Shown: positions 37,336-46,849 of the stretch, in pieces
Layout: each line of letters begins with the position of its first letter
Position numbering within the stretch: position 1 is the stretch's first letter
Source of the DNA: Rhizobium sp. RU33A
GTDB taxonomy: Bacteria > Pseudomonadota > Alphaproteobacteria > Rhizobiales > Rhizobiaceae
DNA: 64,000 bases
Direction of reading: 5' to 3'
NCBI RefSeq assembly: GCF_900156055.1
Contig: NZ_FTMQ01000003.1
Span: 682,001 to 746,000, forward strand
The notes under the pieces: generated by a model
What the model saw: only the letters and a program-made list of their open reading frames with translations
Databases searched by the model: none
What the model was told of the DNA's origin: nothing
Position numbers and translations under genes: made by a program

Positions 37336-38697
37336 ATGGCGGAAAAACTCGGAATCATGGTCTGCGGCCACGGCAGCCGCAATCAGAACGCGGCGAAGGA
37401 ATTCGCTGTGATTGCAGAGGCGTTGCGCGCCCGCAATCCCGACATGCCGGTCGAATATGGCTATCTCGAATTCTGCAATCCGGTGATTTCGGCCGGTCTC
37501 GACAGCCTGCGCGAACAGGGCGTGACCCGCGTACTCGCGGTTCCGGGCATGCTCTTTGCCGCAGGTCACGCCAAGAACGATATTCCCTCGGTGCTCAACA
37601 CCTATCAGGCACAGAACCCGGGCATGGTGGTCAATTACGGCCGCGAGCTTGGCATCGACCTGAAGATGATCCGCGCCGCCGGCGACCGCATTCAGGCTGC
37701 CGTCGATGAGGCAAATGAGACGCTCGGCTTCGTCGAGAAGCACGACACGCTGCTGATGGTCGTCGGTCGCGGCTCGTCGGATCCGGATGCCAATTCGAAT
37801 GCCACCAAGGTCATGCGTATGCTCTGGGAAGGCATGGGCTTCGGTTGGGGCGAAACCTGCTACTCGGGTGTCACATTCCCGCTTGTCGAGCCGGGCCTGA
37901 CCCATGCCGCCAAGCTCGGCTACAAGCGCATCGTCGTCTTCCCCTATTTCCTGTTCACCGGCGTGCTGGTGAAGCGCATCTACAGCTATACCGATGAGGT
38001 GGCAGCGCGTTACCCGGAGATCCAGTTCGTCAAGGCGAGCTATCTCAACGACCACCCGCTGGTGCTCGATGCCTTCCAGGATCGGGTCAAGGAGATACTT
38101 GAAGGCGCGGCCGTGATGAACTGCCAGATGTGCAAGTACCGCGAACAGGTGCTCGGCTTCGAAGCTGACGTCGGCCAGCCGCAGGAGAGCCATCATCACC
38201 ATGTCGAGGGCATTGGCGGCGGCTTGGAAAACTGTCCCTGCAAGGGGGATTGCGACGCCTCCTGCCGCGATCCCGATTTCTGTCGCGAGCATGGCCTGCC
38301 GTGGACGCCGCTGCACAGCCATGCCGATCCGGCACCTTTGAAGCCAGTGCCCGTCGAGCCGAGCTTCGACTACGCGCCGTCCTTCACGCTCGGTGGCAAG
38401 TATGCCGGCCTCAAGGACAAGACACCTGATGCCGATCTGCAGGCCGTGATGGACGCACCGTCCTCCGGCAAGGCTGCCCAGCACGAGCATGGTCCCAACT
38501 GCGGCTGTGGCCATCATGACCACGATCATGGTCACGGTCATCACCACGACCATGATCATCAACATGGCCACGATCACGGACACAACCATGGACATGCGCA
38601 CGGTCATTCCCATGGTCACGGTCACGACCATCATCACGCACCTTACCCCCATGCCGACCATCCGCTGGGGCCGAAGTCGATGCAGAAGAAAAAGTAA
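37336..38697 (+). CDS. cbiX: long-form CbiX sirohydrochlorin cobaltochelatase
   Basis: A 453-residue CbiX-L protein. Residues 1-255 are two CbiX halves (VCGHGSRNQNAAKEF; LMVVGRGSSDPDANSNATK). Residues 261-266, MNCQMC, are the MxCxxC motif known from B. megaterium CbiXL, with more cysteines at about 300-320 (CPCKGDCDASCRD). Residues about 380-445 are His-rich. CbiX inserts cobalt early (anaerobic route), while CobN inserts it late (aerobic route); in rhizobia its exact role is unclear. First gene of the second cob unit. Confidence 0.92.
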   Translation: MAEKLGIMVCGHGSRNQNAAKEFAVIAEALRARNPDMPVEYGYLEFCNPVISAGLDSLREQGVTRVLAVPGMLFAAGHAKNDIPSVLNTYQAQNPGMVVNYGRELGIDLKMIRAAGDRIQAAVDEANETLGFVEKHDTLLMVVGRGSSDPDANSNATKVMRMLWEGMGFGWGETCYSGVTFPLVEPGLTHAAKLGYKRIVVFPYFLFTGVLVKRIYSYTDEVAARYPEIQFVKASYLNDHPLVLDAFQDRVKEILEGAAVMNCQMCKYREQVLGFEADVGQPQESHHHHVEGIGGGLENCPCKGDCDASCRDPDFCREHGLPWTPLHSHADPAPLKPVPVEPSFDYAPSFTLGGKYAGLKDKTPDADLQAVMDAPSSGKAAQHEHGPNCGCGHHDHDHGHGHHHDHDHQHGHDHGHNHGHAHGHSHGHGHDHHHAPYPHADHPLGPKSMQKKK

Positions 38698-39602
38698 TGC
38701 CGCTCTTCGATCGCATCCTGATCGTCGACTGGTCCGCTGCCGGACAACCGGTGACGGGCAAGAACTCGCTCTGGGCGTGCCTCGCCCGGCGCGAGGGCGA
38801 TAGGGTTGTGATCGACTGGAACGAGAATTTTGCGACCCGTCATGCCTTCATGCAGCGACTTGATGTCGTGGTCGGCGCAGCGATTGCGGAAGGCCAACGC
38901 CTGCTTTGCGGCTTCGACTTTGCCTTCGGCTATCCGGCGGGCACCGCAGAGCGCCTGACGGGAAGGGCGGACTGGCGGGCCCTCTGGTGCAAGATTGCTG
39001 ACGAAATCGAGGATGCGCCTGATAACCGCAACAACCGCTTCGATCTCGCATCGCGCTGGAATGCCACCCATTTTGCCGGCGAGCCGCGCTTCTGGGGGCG
39101 GCCGCATCAGCATGCCTATGACCATCTCTCCGACAAGAAGCCGGCAGCCCCCCAATCGCCGCCGCTTGCCTTCCGCCGCTCGGAGTATTTTGCCAAGGGG
39201 GCGAAGTCTGTCTGGCAGCTGACCTACAACGGCTCCGTCGGCAGCCAGACGCTGCTCGGCATTAACAGGCTGTCGCGGTTCCTGGATGAGAGTGGACACG
39301 GTGATCACGTTGCCGTCTGGCCCTTCGAGACAGGTTTTGCCGGCACCTTCGAAAAACCTGTGGTCTTCGCCGAAATCTACCCGTCGCTCTTTGCGCTGCC
39401 AGAAGGCGACGAGGTCAAGGATGCCCTTCAGGTGCGGACCGTTGCGGAGGCCTTTGCGCGGTTCGATGGGGATGGTCGGCTTGGCACCCTGCTCGATCGT
39501 CCGGCAGTGCTGACGGATGACGAGGTCGCCGTTTCGGTTGCGGAAGAGGGCTGGGTGCTCGGCATCGGGCACCTCGAGCTTCCGCGGGAGATGGCAGCAT
39601 GA
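38697..39602 (+). CDS. uncharacterised protein in the cob operon
   Basis: A 301-residue soluble protein of unknown function. It starts [29 protein letters not shown] and has [19 protein letters not shown] and [14 protein letters not shown]. The spaced aspartates on hydrophobic strands suggest an RNase H-like fold (DUF429-like), but no name is secure. Start shares TAATG with cbiX and the end overlaps cobH (ATGA), so it is fully embedded in the operon. I recall similar proteins beside cobH in other alphaproteobacteria. Confidence 0.75.
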   Translation: MPLFDRILIVDWSAAGQPVTGKNSLWACLARREGDRVVIDWNENFATRHAFMQRLDVVVGAAIAEGQRLLCGFDFAFGYPAGTAERLTGRADWRALWCKIADEIEDAPDNRNNRFDLASRWNATHFAGEPRFWGRPHQHAYDHLSDKKPAAPQSPPLAFRRSEYFAKGAKSVWQLTYNGSVGSQTLLGINRLSRFLDESGHGDHVAVWPFETGFAGTFEKPVVFAEIYPSLFALPEGDEVKDALQVRTVAEAFARFDGDGRLGTLLDRPAVLTDDEVAVSVAEEGWVLGIGHLELPREMAA

Positions 39603-40243
39603 CATCGCCCCTCGACTACATCCGCGACCCCGCTGAAATCTATCGCCAGTCCTTCGCCACCATTCGCGAAGAAGCCGCTCTCGGCCGTTTCCCCACGGTC
39701 CTCCAGCCACTGGTCATCCGCCTCATCCATGCCTGCGGCATGGTCGAACTCGCCGAAGATGTCAGATGGTCGGACGGTGCCTTCGAGGCCGGAGTCGCAG
39801 CGCTTGAAAAGGGCGCTCCCGTTCTCGTTGATGTCGAGATGGTCCGCCACGGCGTGATCCGCCGCCTGCTGCCGGCCGAAAACCAGATCCTCTGCCTGTT
39901 GAATGACGAGCGTGTGCGCCCGAAGGCCGCTGAGATCGGCAATACCCGCTCGGCCGCCCAGGTCGACCTCTGGGACGAACATCTCGGTGGCGCCGTGGTC
40001 GCCATCGGTAATGCGCCGACAGCACTCTTCCGTTTGCTGGAGCGCATCGACGCCGGCGCGCCGAAGCCGGCGATCATCCTCGGCTTTCCCGTCGGATTCG
40101 TGGGTGCCGCCGAGAGCAAGGAAGAACTGATCGCCAATTCCAGAGGCGTTCCCTATATCGCGGTGCGCGGTCGCCGGGGCGGCTCGGCCATGGCCTCGGC
40201 AGCGGTGAATGCCTTGGCAGGAGGGCTCGGCACCAATGTCTGA
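39599..40243 (+). CDS. cobH: precorrin-8X methylmutase CobH
   Basis: A 214-residue enzyme that moves a methyl group from C11 to C12 to give hydrogenobyrinate. The conserved MVRHGVIRR and [14 protein letters not shown] segments and the active-site histidine in [10 protein letters not shown] are present. Overlaps the preceding gene by 4 bases and cobL by 8. Confidence 0.96.
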   Translation: MTSPLDYIRDPAEIYRQSFATIREEAALGRFPTVLQPLVIRLIHACGMVELAEDVRWSDGAFEAGVAALEKGAPVLVDVEMVRHGVIRRLLPAENQILCLLNDERVRPKAAEIGNTRSAAQVDLWDEHLGGAVVAIGNAPTALFRLLERIDAGAPKPAIILGFPVGFVGAAESKEELIANSRGVPYIAVRGRRGGSAMASAAVNALAGGLGTNV

Positions 40244-41477
40244 GCACGCGCACGGCCCCTGGCTCACCATCATCGGCATCGGCGACAACGGACTGGAAAG
40301 CCTGACGCCCGAAGCGCAGGCCGTCGTCTGGCAGGCGGAGACGCTCGTCATCGGAGAGCGGCTGGATGCAGTCATCGATGGCGCGAGCCTGCCCGGGTTG
40401 AAACGTATACTCACCTGGGGTGCTGGTTTCCGCGAGACGCTGGCGCAGATCTTGAAACTGCGCGGTACGCCGGTCACGGTTCTCGCCACCGGTGATCCCA
40501 TGCATTTCGGCATTGGTGCCACGCTCCGGCGCTATGTGGCGGCTGAGGAGATGATGGTGCTCCCGAGCCCGTCCGCCTTCTCTCTGGCTGCTGCCCGTCT
40601 TGGCTGGCCGCTGCAGTCGGTCACGCAGATCTCCCTGCATGGCCGACCGCTCGCCTTCCTCAATCGCCACGTCATGCCGCGGGTCCGCATTCTGGCGCTG
40701 ACCTCGGATGCCTCCACCGTACAGGCGGCCGCCGTGCTGCTCGCCGAGCGTGGCTTCGGCGCCTCGGTCCTGCATGTTCTCGAGCACATGGGCAGCCATC
40801 GCGAGCGCATTCTGCGCATGACCGCGCTGGAAATGGCCGAGACCTGCCCGGCCATGTCGGACTTCAATACGCTGGCCATCGATTGCGCTGAAGACGGACC
40901 GCTTCTGGCACCGGTACCCGGTCTGCCGGACGAGGCTTTCCGCCACGACGGGCAGTTGACCAAGCGGGAGATCCGCGCCGCGACGCTGGCGCAACTGGCA
41001 CCCTTTCCCAATGCGCTGCTCTGGGACGTCGGCGCCGGCTGCGGCTCGATCGCCATCGAATGGATGCGCGCTGGCATGGGCACGAAGGCGATTGCCATCG
41101 AGCCGAAACCAGAGCGGGTGGCGATGATCCGCGCCAATGCCGAGACCCTGGGCGTACCGGATCTGGAGATCATCGAGGGCCATGCGCCGGAAGCACTGAC
41201 CAGTCTGAAACGCCCGGATGTCATCTTCATCGGTGGCGGCATTACCGGGGAGGGGCTGTTCGACACCTGCTGGGCAGCGCTCGGAGTAGGCGGTCTCTTG
41301 GTCGCCAATGCGGTGACCATCGAGGGTGAAGCGCGACTGGCGGAACTGCGCGGCCAGCACGGCGGTGAACTCGTGCGTATCCAGGTTTCGCGAGCGGCCC
41401 CGGTCGGGCGCTTTTGCGGCTGGAAGTCGCTGATGCCGGTCACGATGTGGACGGTTGTAAAGGGAGAGGCTGAATGA
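40236..41477 (+). CDS. cobL: precorrin-6Y C5,15-methyltransferase CobL
   Basis: A 413-residue two-domain SAM methyltransferase that methylates C5 and C15 and decarboxylates the C12 side chain. The N-terminal CobL_N (CbiE-like; ATGDPMHFG) and C-terminal CbiT-like domain ([16 protein letters not shown]) are both complete. Start [16 protein letters not shown] overlaps cobH; the end overlaps cobI by 4 bases. Confidence 0.95.
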   Translation: MSEHAHGPWLTIIGIGDNGLESLTPEAQAVVWQAETLVIGERLDAVIDGASLPGLKRILTWGAGFRETLAQILKLRGTPVTVLATGDPMHFGIGATLRRYVAAEEMMVLPSPSAFSLAAARLGWPLQSVTQISLHGRPLAFLNRHVMPRVRILALTSDASTVQAAAVLLAERGFGASVLHVLEHMGSHRERILRMTALEMAETCPAMSDFNTLAIDCAEDGPLLAPVPGLPDEAFRHDGQLTKREIRAATLAQLAPFPNALLWDVGAGCGSIAIEWMRAGMGTKAIAIEPKPERVAMIRANAETLGVPDLEIIEGHAPEALTSLKRPDVIFIGGGITGEGLFDTCWAALGVGGLLVANAVTIEGEARLAELRGQHGGELVRIQVSRAAPVGRFCGWKSLMPVTMWTVVKGEAE

Positions 41478-42211
41478 CCGGCAAACTCTACGGCCTCGGC
41501 CTCGGCCCCGGCGATCCGGAACTGCTGACGCTGAAGGCCCATCGCATCCTGACAAGCTGCTCCGTCGTCGCCTATCCGGCGCCCGATACCGGCCCGAGCT
41601 TCGCCCGCCAGATTGCGGCCCCGTATCTGACAGCTGCGCAGCTGGAGGTGCCGATCATCGTGCCGATGCGCGTTGAGCGTTTTCCAGCGCAGGATATCTA
41701 CACGCGGGCCGCCGAGACCCTGTCGCATCATCTCGACGCTGGCTCCGATGTCGCCGTCCTCTGCGAGGGCGATCCCTTCTTCTACGGCTCGTTCATGTAT
41801 CTCTTCGAGCGGCTTGCCGATCGATATCCGACAGAGGTCGTGCCGGGCGTCTCCTCGATGATGGCCGCAGCCGCCGGCCTCGGTCGTCCTCTTGCCGCCC
41901 GCAACGATGTGCTGACCGTACTCCCCGGTCCTCTGACGGATGATGAACTCGCCGCCCGCATCGAGGCCTCTGGCGCCGTTGCGATCATCAAGCTCGGCCG
42001 GCATTTCGCCCGTATCCGCGCGCTGATCGAAAGCCTCGGGTTGACCGCACAGGCGGGATATGCAGAGCGCGTGAGCCTTGCCGAACAGAAGCTCACCCCG
42101 CTGGCTGAGGTGTCCGAGGACACCGCGCCCTATTTCTCGATGATCCTGATCTACAAGGGCGACGAACGCTGGCATCCTGCACTCGCGAAAACGCTGGGAA
42201 GCTTGGTGTGA
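41474..42211 (+). CDS. cobI: precorrin-2 C20-methyltransferase CobI
   Basis: A 245-residue SAM methyltransferase. GLGLGPGDPELLTLKA and VLCEGDPFFYGSFMYLF are the signature blocks; PGVSSMMAAAAGLGRPLA follows. It makes precorrin-3A and is the first ring-methylation step in this operon. Overlaps cobL and the next gene by 4 bases each. Confidence 0.95.
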   Translation: MTGKLYGLGLGPGDPELLTLKAHRILTSCSVVAYPAPDTGPSFARQIAAPYLTAAQLEVPIIVPMRVERFPAQDIYTRAAETLSHHLDAGSDVAVLCEGDPFFYGSFMYLFERLADRYPTEVVPGVSSMMAAAAGLGRPLAARNDVLTVLPGPLTDDELAARIEASGAVAIIKLGRHFARIRALIESLGLTAQAGYAERVSLAEQKLTPLAEVSEDTAPYFSMILIYKGDERWHPALAKTLGSLV

Positions 42212-44052
42212 TGACTGACATCTCCGCATGCCCGGGCAAACCTGCCGTCGTCATCCTGAGTGCATCAACCGCTTTGCTGGGTCGCCGCATTGCAGCGGAC
42301 ATCGGCGGTGAACTGCATGGTGCTGCCGCCCGCGTCGAGGAGGCAGATCTGCGCTTTGCATCTGCCAAGGATCATGTCCAGGCGCTGTTTGCCGCCGGCC
42401 GACCGATCGTTGCGGTGATGGCGTCTGGCGCGCTTATTCGTCTCCTCGCACCGATGCTCTCCGACAAACACTCCGAACCGCCCGTGCTCGCCGTCTCTGA
42501 GGATGGTTCCTCCGTCGTGCCGCTGCTCGGCGGCCATCACGGCGCCAATGAACTCGCAAGCCAGATTGCCTCCGCCCTCGATACCCATGCCGCGATCACG
42601 ACGGCCGGCGACCTGAAATTTGGTGTAGCACTTGATCAGCCGCCGGAAGGCTATGTGCTTGCCAATCCCCAGTGCGCCAAGGCCGTCATGGCGGAGCTTG
42701 TCGCGGGTGCGGGCGTGAGGCTCGAGGGTGCATCTGCGAACTGGCTAACCCAATCAAGACTTCCATTCCAACAAGAGGCCCGCGTGACGCTGACCGTGAC
42801 CGACCAACAGAAGACATCAGGCGAGCTGGAACTCGTCTATCATCCGAAGACGCTGGTGCTCGGTATGGGCTGCGAGCGGCATGCGAAGCCGGAAGAAGCC
42901 ATCGCGCTCGCCGAGGAAGCACTCGTAAAGAGTGGTTTCGCGAAGGAAAGCCTTGCTGCCATCTGCTCGATCGACCTAAAGTCCGACGAGACGGCAATTC
43001 ATGCGGTAGCGGCGCATTTCGGCGTACCAGCCCGGTTCTTCAGCGCAGCTACGCTCGAAGCCGAAGCGCCGCGCCTGAAGAACCCGTCGGATGTCGTCTT
43101 CGCCGAAGTCGGCTGCCATGGCGTGGCGGAAGGGGCAGCGCTTGCGGCCGTTGGCGCGTCCGGCGAACTCGTTGTCGAGAAGATCAAGTCCAAGGGTGCT
43201 ACAGCCGCGATTGCGAGGGCCGCTGATATCATCGACCCGAAGACGACAGGCCGTGCCCGCGGTACCCTCTTCGTCGTCGGTATCGGTCCAGGCTCGGAGG
43301 GCTGGCGCTCGCCCGAGGTCTCGCGCATGGTCCAGGCCTCCACGGATCTCGTCGGCTACTCGCTCTATCTCGACCTGCTCGGCCCACTCGCCGACGGCAA
43401 GACGCGCCACGATTTCGATCTCGGCAAAGAAGAGGCCCGGGTCGTGCATGCCATGGAACTGGCGGGTGAGGGCAACACGGTAGCCCTGGTCTGCTCCGGC
43501 GATGCGGGCATCTATGCCATGGCGACGCTGGTCTTCGAACTCTTCGACAAGGGCGGCATCACCAATGGCGCGAGCCGCATCGAGGTCCAGGTCTCGCCCG
43601 GCATTTCCGCGCTTCAGGCTGCCGCTGCCCGCATTGGTGCGCCGCTCGGCCATGATTTCTGCACCATCTCGCTCTCTGATCTTCTGACCCCCTGGGAGCA
43701 TATCCAGCGTCGGGTGAAAGCGGCAGGCGAGGGCGATTTTGTCATTGCCTTCTACAATCCCGTCTCGATGAAGCGCCGCACGCAGCTCGCCTATGCCCGA
43801 GACGAACTCCTCAAATACCGCCCGTCCTCCACACCCGTGATTCTCGCCACCAATCTGGGCCGCGAAGGTGAAACCGTGCGTACCGTGCCGCTCGGACAAC
43901 TGAACGTCGACGACGTCGACATGCTGACCGTCGTGGTGGTCGGCTCGTCCGAGAGCCGGACGGTGACGACCGGCGACGGCAAGACCTGGGTCTACACGCC
44001 GCGTGGTTATTCAGGCAAGGCAGACAGTGGCATGAAGGGAAGTGAACCATGA
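42208..44052 (+). CDS. cobJ: CbiG-CobJ fusion (C17-methyltransferase with CbiG/CobE domains)
   Basis: A 614-residue fusion. Residues about 12-130 are a CbiG N-terminal domain (VMASGALIRLLAP, LLGGHHGANELAS). Residues about 212-335 are the CbiG C-terminal/CobE domain (LVLGMGCERHAKPEEA, IDLKSDE, EVGCHGVAEGAAL). Residues about 350-600 are precorrin-3B C17-methyltransferase (VVGIGPGSEGWRSPE, VCSGDAGIYAMA, IAFYNPVSMKR). CbiG opens the lactone in the anaerobic route; here it sits with aerobic-type genes. Overlaps both neighbours by 4 bases. Confidence 0.93.
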   Translation: MMTDISACPGKPAVVILSASTALLGRRIAADIGGELHGAAARVEEADLRFASAKDHVQALFAAGRPIVAVMASGALIRLLAPMLSDKHSEPPVLAVSEDGSSVVPLLGGHHGANELASQIASALDTHAAITTAGDLKFGVALDQPPEGYVLANPQCAKAVMAELVAGAGVRLEGASANWLTQSRLPFQQEARVTLTVTDQQKTSGELELVYHPKTLVLGMGCERHAKPEEAIALAEEALVKSGFAKESLAAICSIDLKSDETAIHAVAAHFGVPARFFSAATLEAEAPRLKNPSDVVFAEVGCHGVAEGAALAAVGASGELVVEKIKSKGATAAIARAADIIDPKTTGRARGTLFVVGIGPGSEGWRSPEVSRMVQASTDLVGYSLYLDLLGPLADGKTRHDFDLGKEEARVVHAMELAGEGNTVALVCSGDAGIYAMATLVFELFDKGGITNGASRIEVQVSPGISALQAAAARIGAPLGHDFCTISLSDLLTPWEHIQRRVKAAGEGDFVIAFYNPVSMKRRTQLAYARDELLKYRPSSTPVILATNLGREGETVRTVPLGQLNVDDVDMLTVVVVGSSESRTVTTGDGKTWVYTPRGYSGKADSGMKGSEP

Positions 44053-44825
44053 CCGTCTATTTCATCGGCGCCGGGCCCGGAGCCCCCGATCTCATCACCG
44101 TGCGCGGCCTGCGGCTCATCGAGCGCTGCCCGGTCTGCCTCTATGCAGGCTCGCTGGTGCCGGAGGAGATTGTCGCGGCGGCACCCGAGGATGCACTCGT
44201 CAAGGATACGGCACCCATGCATCTCGACGAGATCGTCGCGGATATGGTGGCAGCCCACGAACGCGGTCAGGATGTTGCGCGCGTGCATTCCGGCGACCCC
44301 TCGATCTATGGTGCCATTGCCGAACAGATGCGCCGGCTCGATGCGGCAGGCATTCCCTATGATGTCGTCCCCGGCGTCCCGGCGTTTGCCGCGACCGCCG
44401 CACGGCTGAAGACCGAGCTGACACTTCCCGAGATCGCACAGACAGTTATCGTCACCCGCACCGAGATGAAGGCATCCTCGATGCCGGAATTCGAGACTCT
44501 GGAGATCCTGGGTAAGTCGCGGGCGACGCTTGCGATTCACCTGTCGATTCGCAACCTCACACATATCCGCGATACTCTGACACCCTACTACGGCGAGGAT
44601 TGCCCCGTGGTGATCGCCTATCGTTCCACCTGGCCGGATGAGCTGTTCATCCGCACGACCCTGAAGGACATGGCGGAAGAGGTGCGCAAGGCGAAGATCA
44701 CGCGGACCGCACTGGTGCTGGTCGGCAAAGTCTTCGGTCATGTCGAGTTCCGCGACAGCGATCTCTACAATTCCGATTTTAGCCATGTGCTGCGCAATGT
44801 CGGGAAGAAGAAGGCTCGTGGCTGA
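44049..44825 (+). CDS. cobM: precorrin-4 C11-methyltransferase CobM
   Basis: A 258-residue SAM methyltransferase. GAGPGAPDLITVRG, VHSGDPSIYGAIAEQM and YDVVPGVPAFAATAA are diagnostic. Produces precorrin-5. Last recognised cobalamin enzyme of the second unit; it overlaps the following membrane gene by 8 bases. Confidence 0.95.
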   Translation: MTVYFIGAGPGAPDLITVRGLRLIERCPVCLYAGSLVPEEIVAAAPEDALVKDTAPMHLDEIVADMVAAHERGQDVARVHSGDPSIYGAIAEQMRRLDAAGIPYDVVPGVPAFAATAARLKTELTLPEIAQTVIVTRTEMKASSMPEFETLEILGKSRATLAIHLSIRNLTHIRDTLTPYYGEDCPVVIAYRSTWPDELFIRTTLKDMAEEVRKAKITRTALVLVGKVFGHVEFRDSDLYNSDFSHVLRNVGKKKARG

Positions 44826-45273
44826 AGCAGTGCGTGGGCGTCACGTAAGTTCGCCCATCGGCCGATATGCCGTCTTTCTCGCCGCATTCCTCGCCGGCTG
44901 TGTTGTCACAGTGGCCACGGCATTCGTCTATCTCTTGGTCTACATGTCGCAAGGGCCGCTCAGGGAGTTCAGGAGCTATCTCGGCTACAACGTGATCGAC
45001 AGCGGCACCGCCTGGCAGTGGACCTTCAATATCATGATGTGGGCGCTACCGGCGCTTCCGCTCTGCCGCTTGATCCTGGGGGTAATGAGCGGCGTGCGAC
45101 CGGCATGGTGGCGGATCGGTGTTGGCTACATGGCCCTCGGGCTTGTCACTTACGGCTTTGGCCAGCTTGCCTATGCCACCAACATCGATCGCCTCCTGCT
45201 GCGCATAGCCGGTTTGCTGGTCATCCTCACAGCTGGCTATTGGTTCACCTGCCGTTGGGTCGTCAGGCCGTGA
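44818..45273 (+). CDS. small membrane protein coupled to cobM
   Basis: A 151-residue protein with about four hydrophobic segments (RYAVFLAAFLAGCVVTVATAF, WTFNIMMWALPALPLCRLIL, and two near the C-terminus). The likely start is GTG at 44818 (VAEAVRGRHVSS), overlapping cobM by 8 bases; an ATG at 44740 would lie deep in cobM. No family is recognised. Coupling suggests co-expression with cobalamin genes, perhaps in transport, but nothing in the sequence proves it. Confidence 0.65.
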   Translation: MAEAVRGRHVSSPIGRYAVFLAAFLAGCVVTVATAFVYLLVYMSQGPLREFRSYLGYNVIDSGTAWQWTFNIMMWALPALPLCRLILGVMSGVRPAWWRIGVGYMALGLVTYGFGQLAYATNIDRLLLRIAGLLVILTAGYWFTCRWVVRP

Positions 45274-45392
45274 CGTCCGAAAGCTCGGCGGGCAAGTCTG
45301 ATGGGCAATTTCGCTGAAGAGCCGCCTTCTACGCTTTCTTGTTCCCTGGGATTGCGGTATCAAACACGCATATCAGACAGGACGTCACATTC

Positions 45393-46358
45393 ATGCATAA
45401 AGTCATCTTCGATACGGATCCGGGCGTCGACGACGCCATGGCGCTTCTTTTCCTGCACCATCATCCGGAGATCGACCTCCTCGGTATCACGACCGTGTTC
45501 GGAAATGCCGAGATCGAAATCACGACCCGCAACGCGCTGTACCTGAAGCGTGAATGGAAGATCGATTCGCCCGTTTCACGCGGCGCCGGCGAGACCTTCA
45601 TTCCGCATCGCGTCAGCCACGAGCCGCCGAAATTCATCCATGGCGATGATGGTCTCGGCAATATCGGCGTGCCCGAGGTGACGGATGTCCATCCCGATCC
45701 GCGTCCAGCCCACCGCTTCATCGTCGAAACGGTCCGTGCCAATCCGGGCGAGGTGACAATCGTTGCCGTTGGCCGCATGACGAACCTTGCCAATGCGCTG
45801 AAAGAAGACCCCGAGATTGTCGATCTGGTGAAAGAGATCGTCATCATGGGCGGCGCCTTCGACGTCAACGGCAATGTGACGCCGGCGGCCGAAGCCAATA
45901 TCCATGGCGACCCGGAAGCGGCAGACGTGGTGATGACGGCAAAGTGGCCTGTGGTGGTTGTCGGCCTCGACGTTACCATGCAGACGGTAATGACGCGTTC
46001 GCAGCTCGCCGACATTCGAGATGCCGCCGGCACCAGCCGCGCGCGCCTGCTCTTCGACCTCTCCCAGTTCTACATCGATTTCTACGAGGGCCTCGTCGAC
46101 GATGGCATGGTCGTGCATGACAGCTGCGCCTGCGTCTATGTCGTGGCACCGGAACTGTTCAAGACCCGCAGCGGCGTGATCCGTGTAGTCTGCGGCGGCA
46201 TTGCCGACGGCCAGACGATCCAGAAGCCGGATGGTCGTGGATTCGGTCCCTCCGATTGGGACGGTGATCTGCCGAGCCAGAAGATCTGCACCGAGATCGA
46301 CGCACCGGCTGTATTGAAGCTGATCCACGATGTGATCGTGGCCGTACGCGAAGACTGA
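45393..46358 (+). CDS. inosine-uridine nucleoside hydrolase family protein
   Basis: A 321-residue IUNH enzyme that splits ribonucleosides into base and ribose using Ca2+. The N-terminal DTDPGVDDAMALL metal motif, VGRMTNLANAL and the C-terminal HDSCACVYVVAP are intact. Start MHKVIFDTDPG at 45393 is preferred to a TTG 54 bases upstream. A strong terminator follows. It may feed pyrimidine salvage or breakdown together with the rut genes 34 kb away. Confidence 0.93.
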   Translation: MHKVIFDTDPGVDDAMALLFLHHHPEIDLLGITTVFGNAEIEITTRNALYLKREWKIDSPVSRGAGETFIPHRVSHEPPKFIHGDDGLGNIGVPEVTDVHPDPRPAHRFIVETVRANPGEVTIVAVGRMTNLANALKEDPEIVDLVKEIVIMGGAFDVNGNVTPAAEANIHGDPEAADVVMTAKWPVVVVGLDVTMQTVMTRSQLADIRDAAGTSRARLLFDLSQFYIDFYEGLVDDGMVVHDSCACVYVVAPELFKTRSGVIRVVCGGIADGQTIQKPDGRGFGPSDWDGDLPSQKICTEIDAPAVLKLIHDVIVAVRED

Positions 46359-46386
46359 GCGGCAGCGCCGAGCAGACAAAGATAAA

Positions 46387-46420
46387 CCCCGGATCTGGGA
46401 GGAGATCCGGGGTCTTTTTA
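46387..46420. terminator. terminator with GGGAGG loop between nucleoside hydrolase and DUF1127
   Basis: A perfect 10-base stem (46387-46396 with 46403-46412) around GGGAGG. On the plus strand it is followed by TCTTTTTATT, a strong terminator for the hydrolase. On the minus strand it reads CTCCTCCC in the loop and follows the DUF1127 stop, so it could also be the last hairpin of that transcript. Confidence 0.85.
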
Positions 46421-46448
46421 TTCTGGATCCGACCGAAGTCGGGACCAA

Positions 46449-46595
46449 TCAGCCGTTAACGGCGTGACGGGCAACGCGACGGATGTCTTCGCGGCCAATG
46501 CCGAGGTCACGCAGTTCGCGGTCCGACATGCGGCCGAGTTCGGTGATGGTCTGACGATACTTGCGCCAATTGTTGAGCGAGCGGGCGATGTTCAT
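46449..46595 (-). CDS. DUF1127 small arginine-rich protein
   Basis: A 48-residue basic protein, too short for a usual length cut-off, starting MNIARSLNNWRKYRQTITEL and ending RRVARHAVNG. The SDRELRDLGIGREDIRRVAR segment is the DUF1127 signature. In Rhodobacter a DUF1127 protein (CcaF1) binds RNA and is encoded with CCUCCUCCC-containing sRNAs. Here it lies 250 bases from such an sRNA on the same strand, so a role in RNA turnover or stress is plausible. Confidence 0.9.
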   Translation of the reverse strand: MNIARSLNNWRKYRQTITELGRMSDRELRDLGIGREDIRRVARHAVNG

Positions 46596-46657
46596 GGGGT
46601 CTACCTCTTTGGTGGTTTGGACCCGTCTGTGGGCCCCTTCGAATTTGTTGATCCGAA

Positions 46658-46685
46658 TATATGCTGCGATGCGAAATCATTGAAG
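46658..46685 (-). promoter_or_regulatory. candidate heat-shock-type promoter for DUF1127
   Basis: On the minus strand CTTCAA, a 16-base spacer, then CATATA. This resembles the RpoH pattern of alphaproteobacteria (CTTGAA, CCATAT) with a mismatch in each element. The distance to the ATG at 46595 allows a leader of about 55 bases. Confidence 0.35.
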
Positions 46686-46849
46686 ACATAATGCGGCAGA
46701 GCACCCATGCACGCTGCGCATATCAATCGATTTAACCCGTTGTTAACTGATGATTTTTTGTGCGTTTGCCTCAGCTCCCATCGCGCACTGCATTCGGGCA
46801 GGTCATACGGCTGGCCGCAGCATGAGGCCGTCAGAGTTGGGGAGAAGAC

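Noticed and set aside
38475..38660. Dense CATGGTCAC-type repeats resembling a small repeat array
   Set aside because: They encode the His-rich tail of CbiX; spacing is codon-based and not CRISPR-like.
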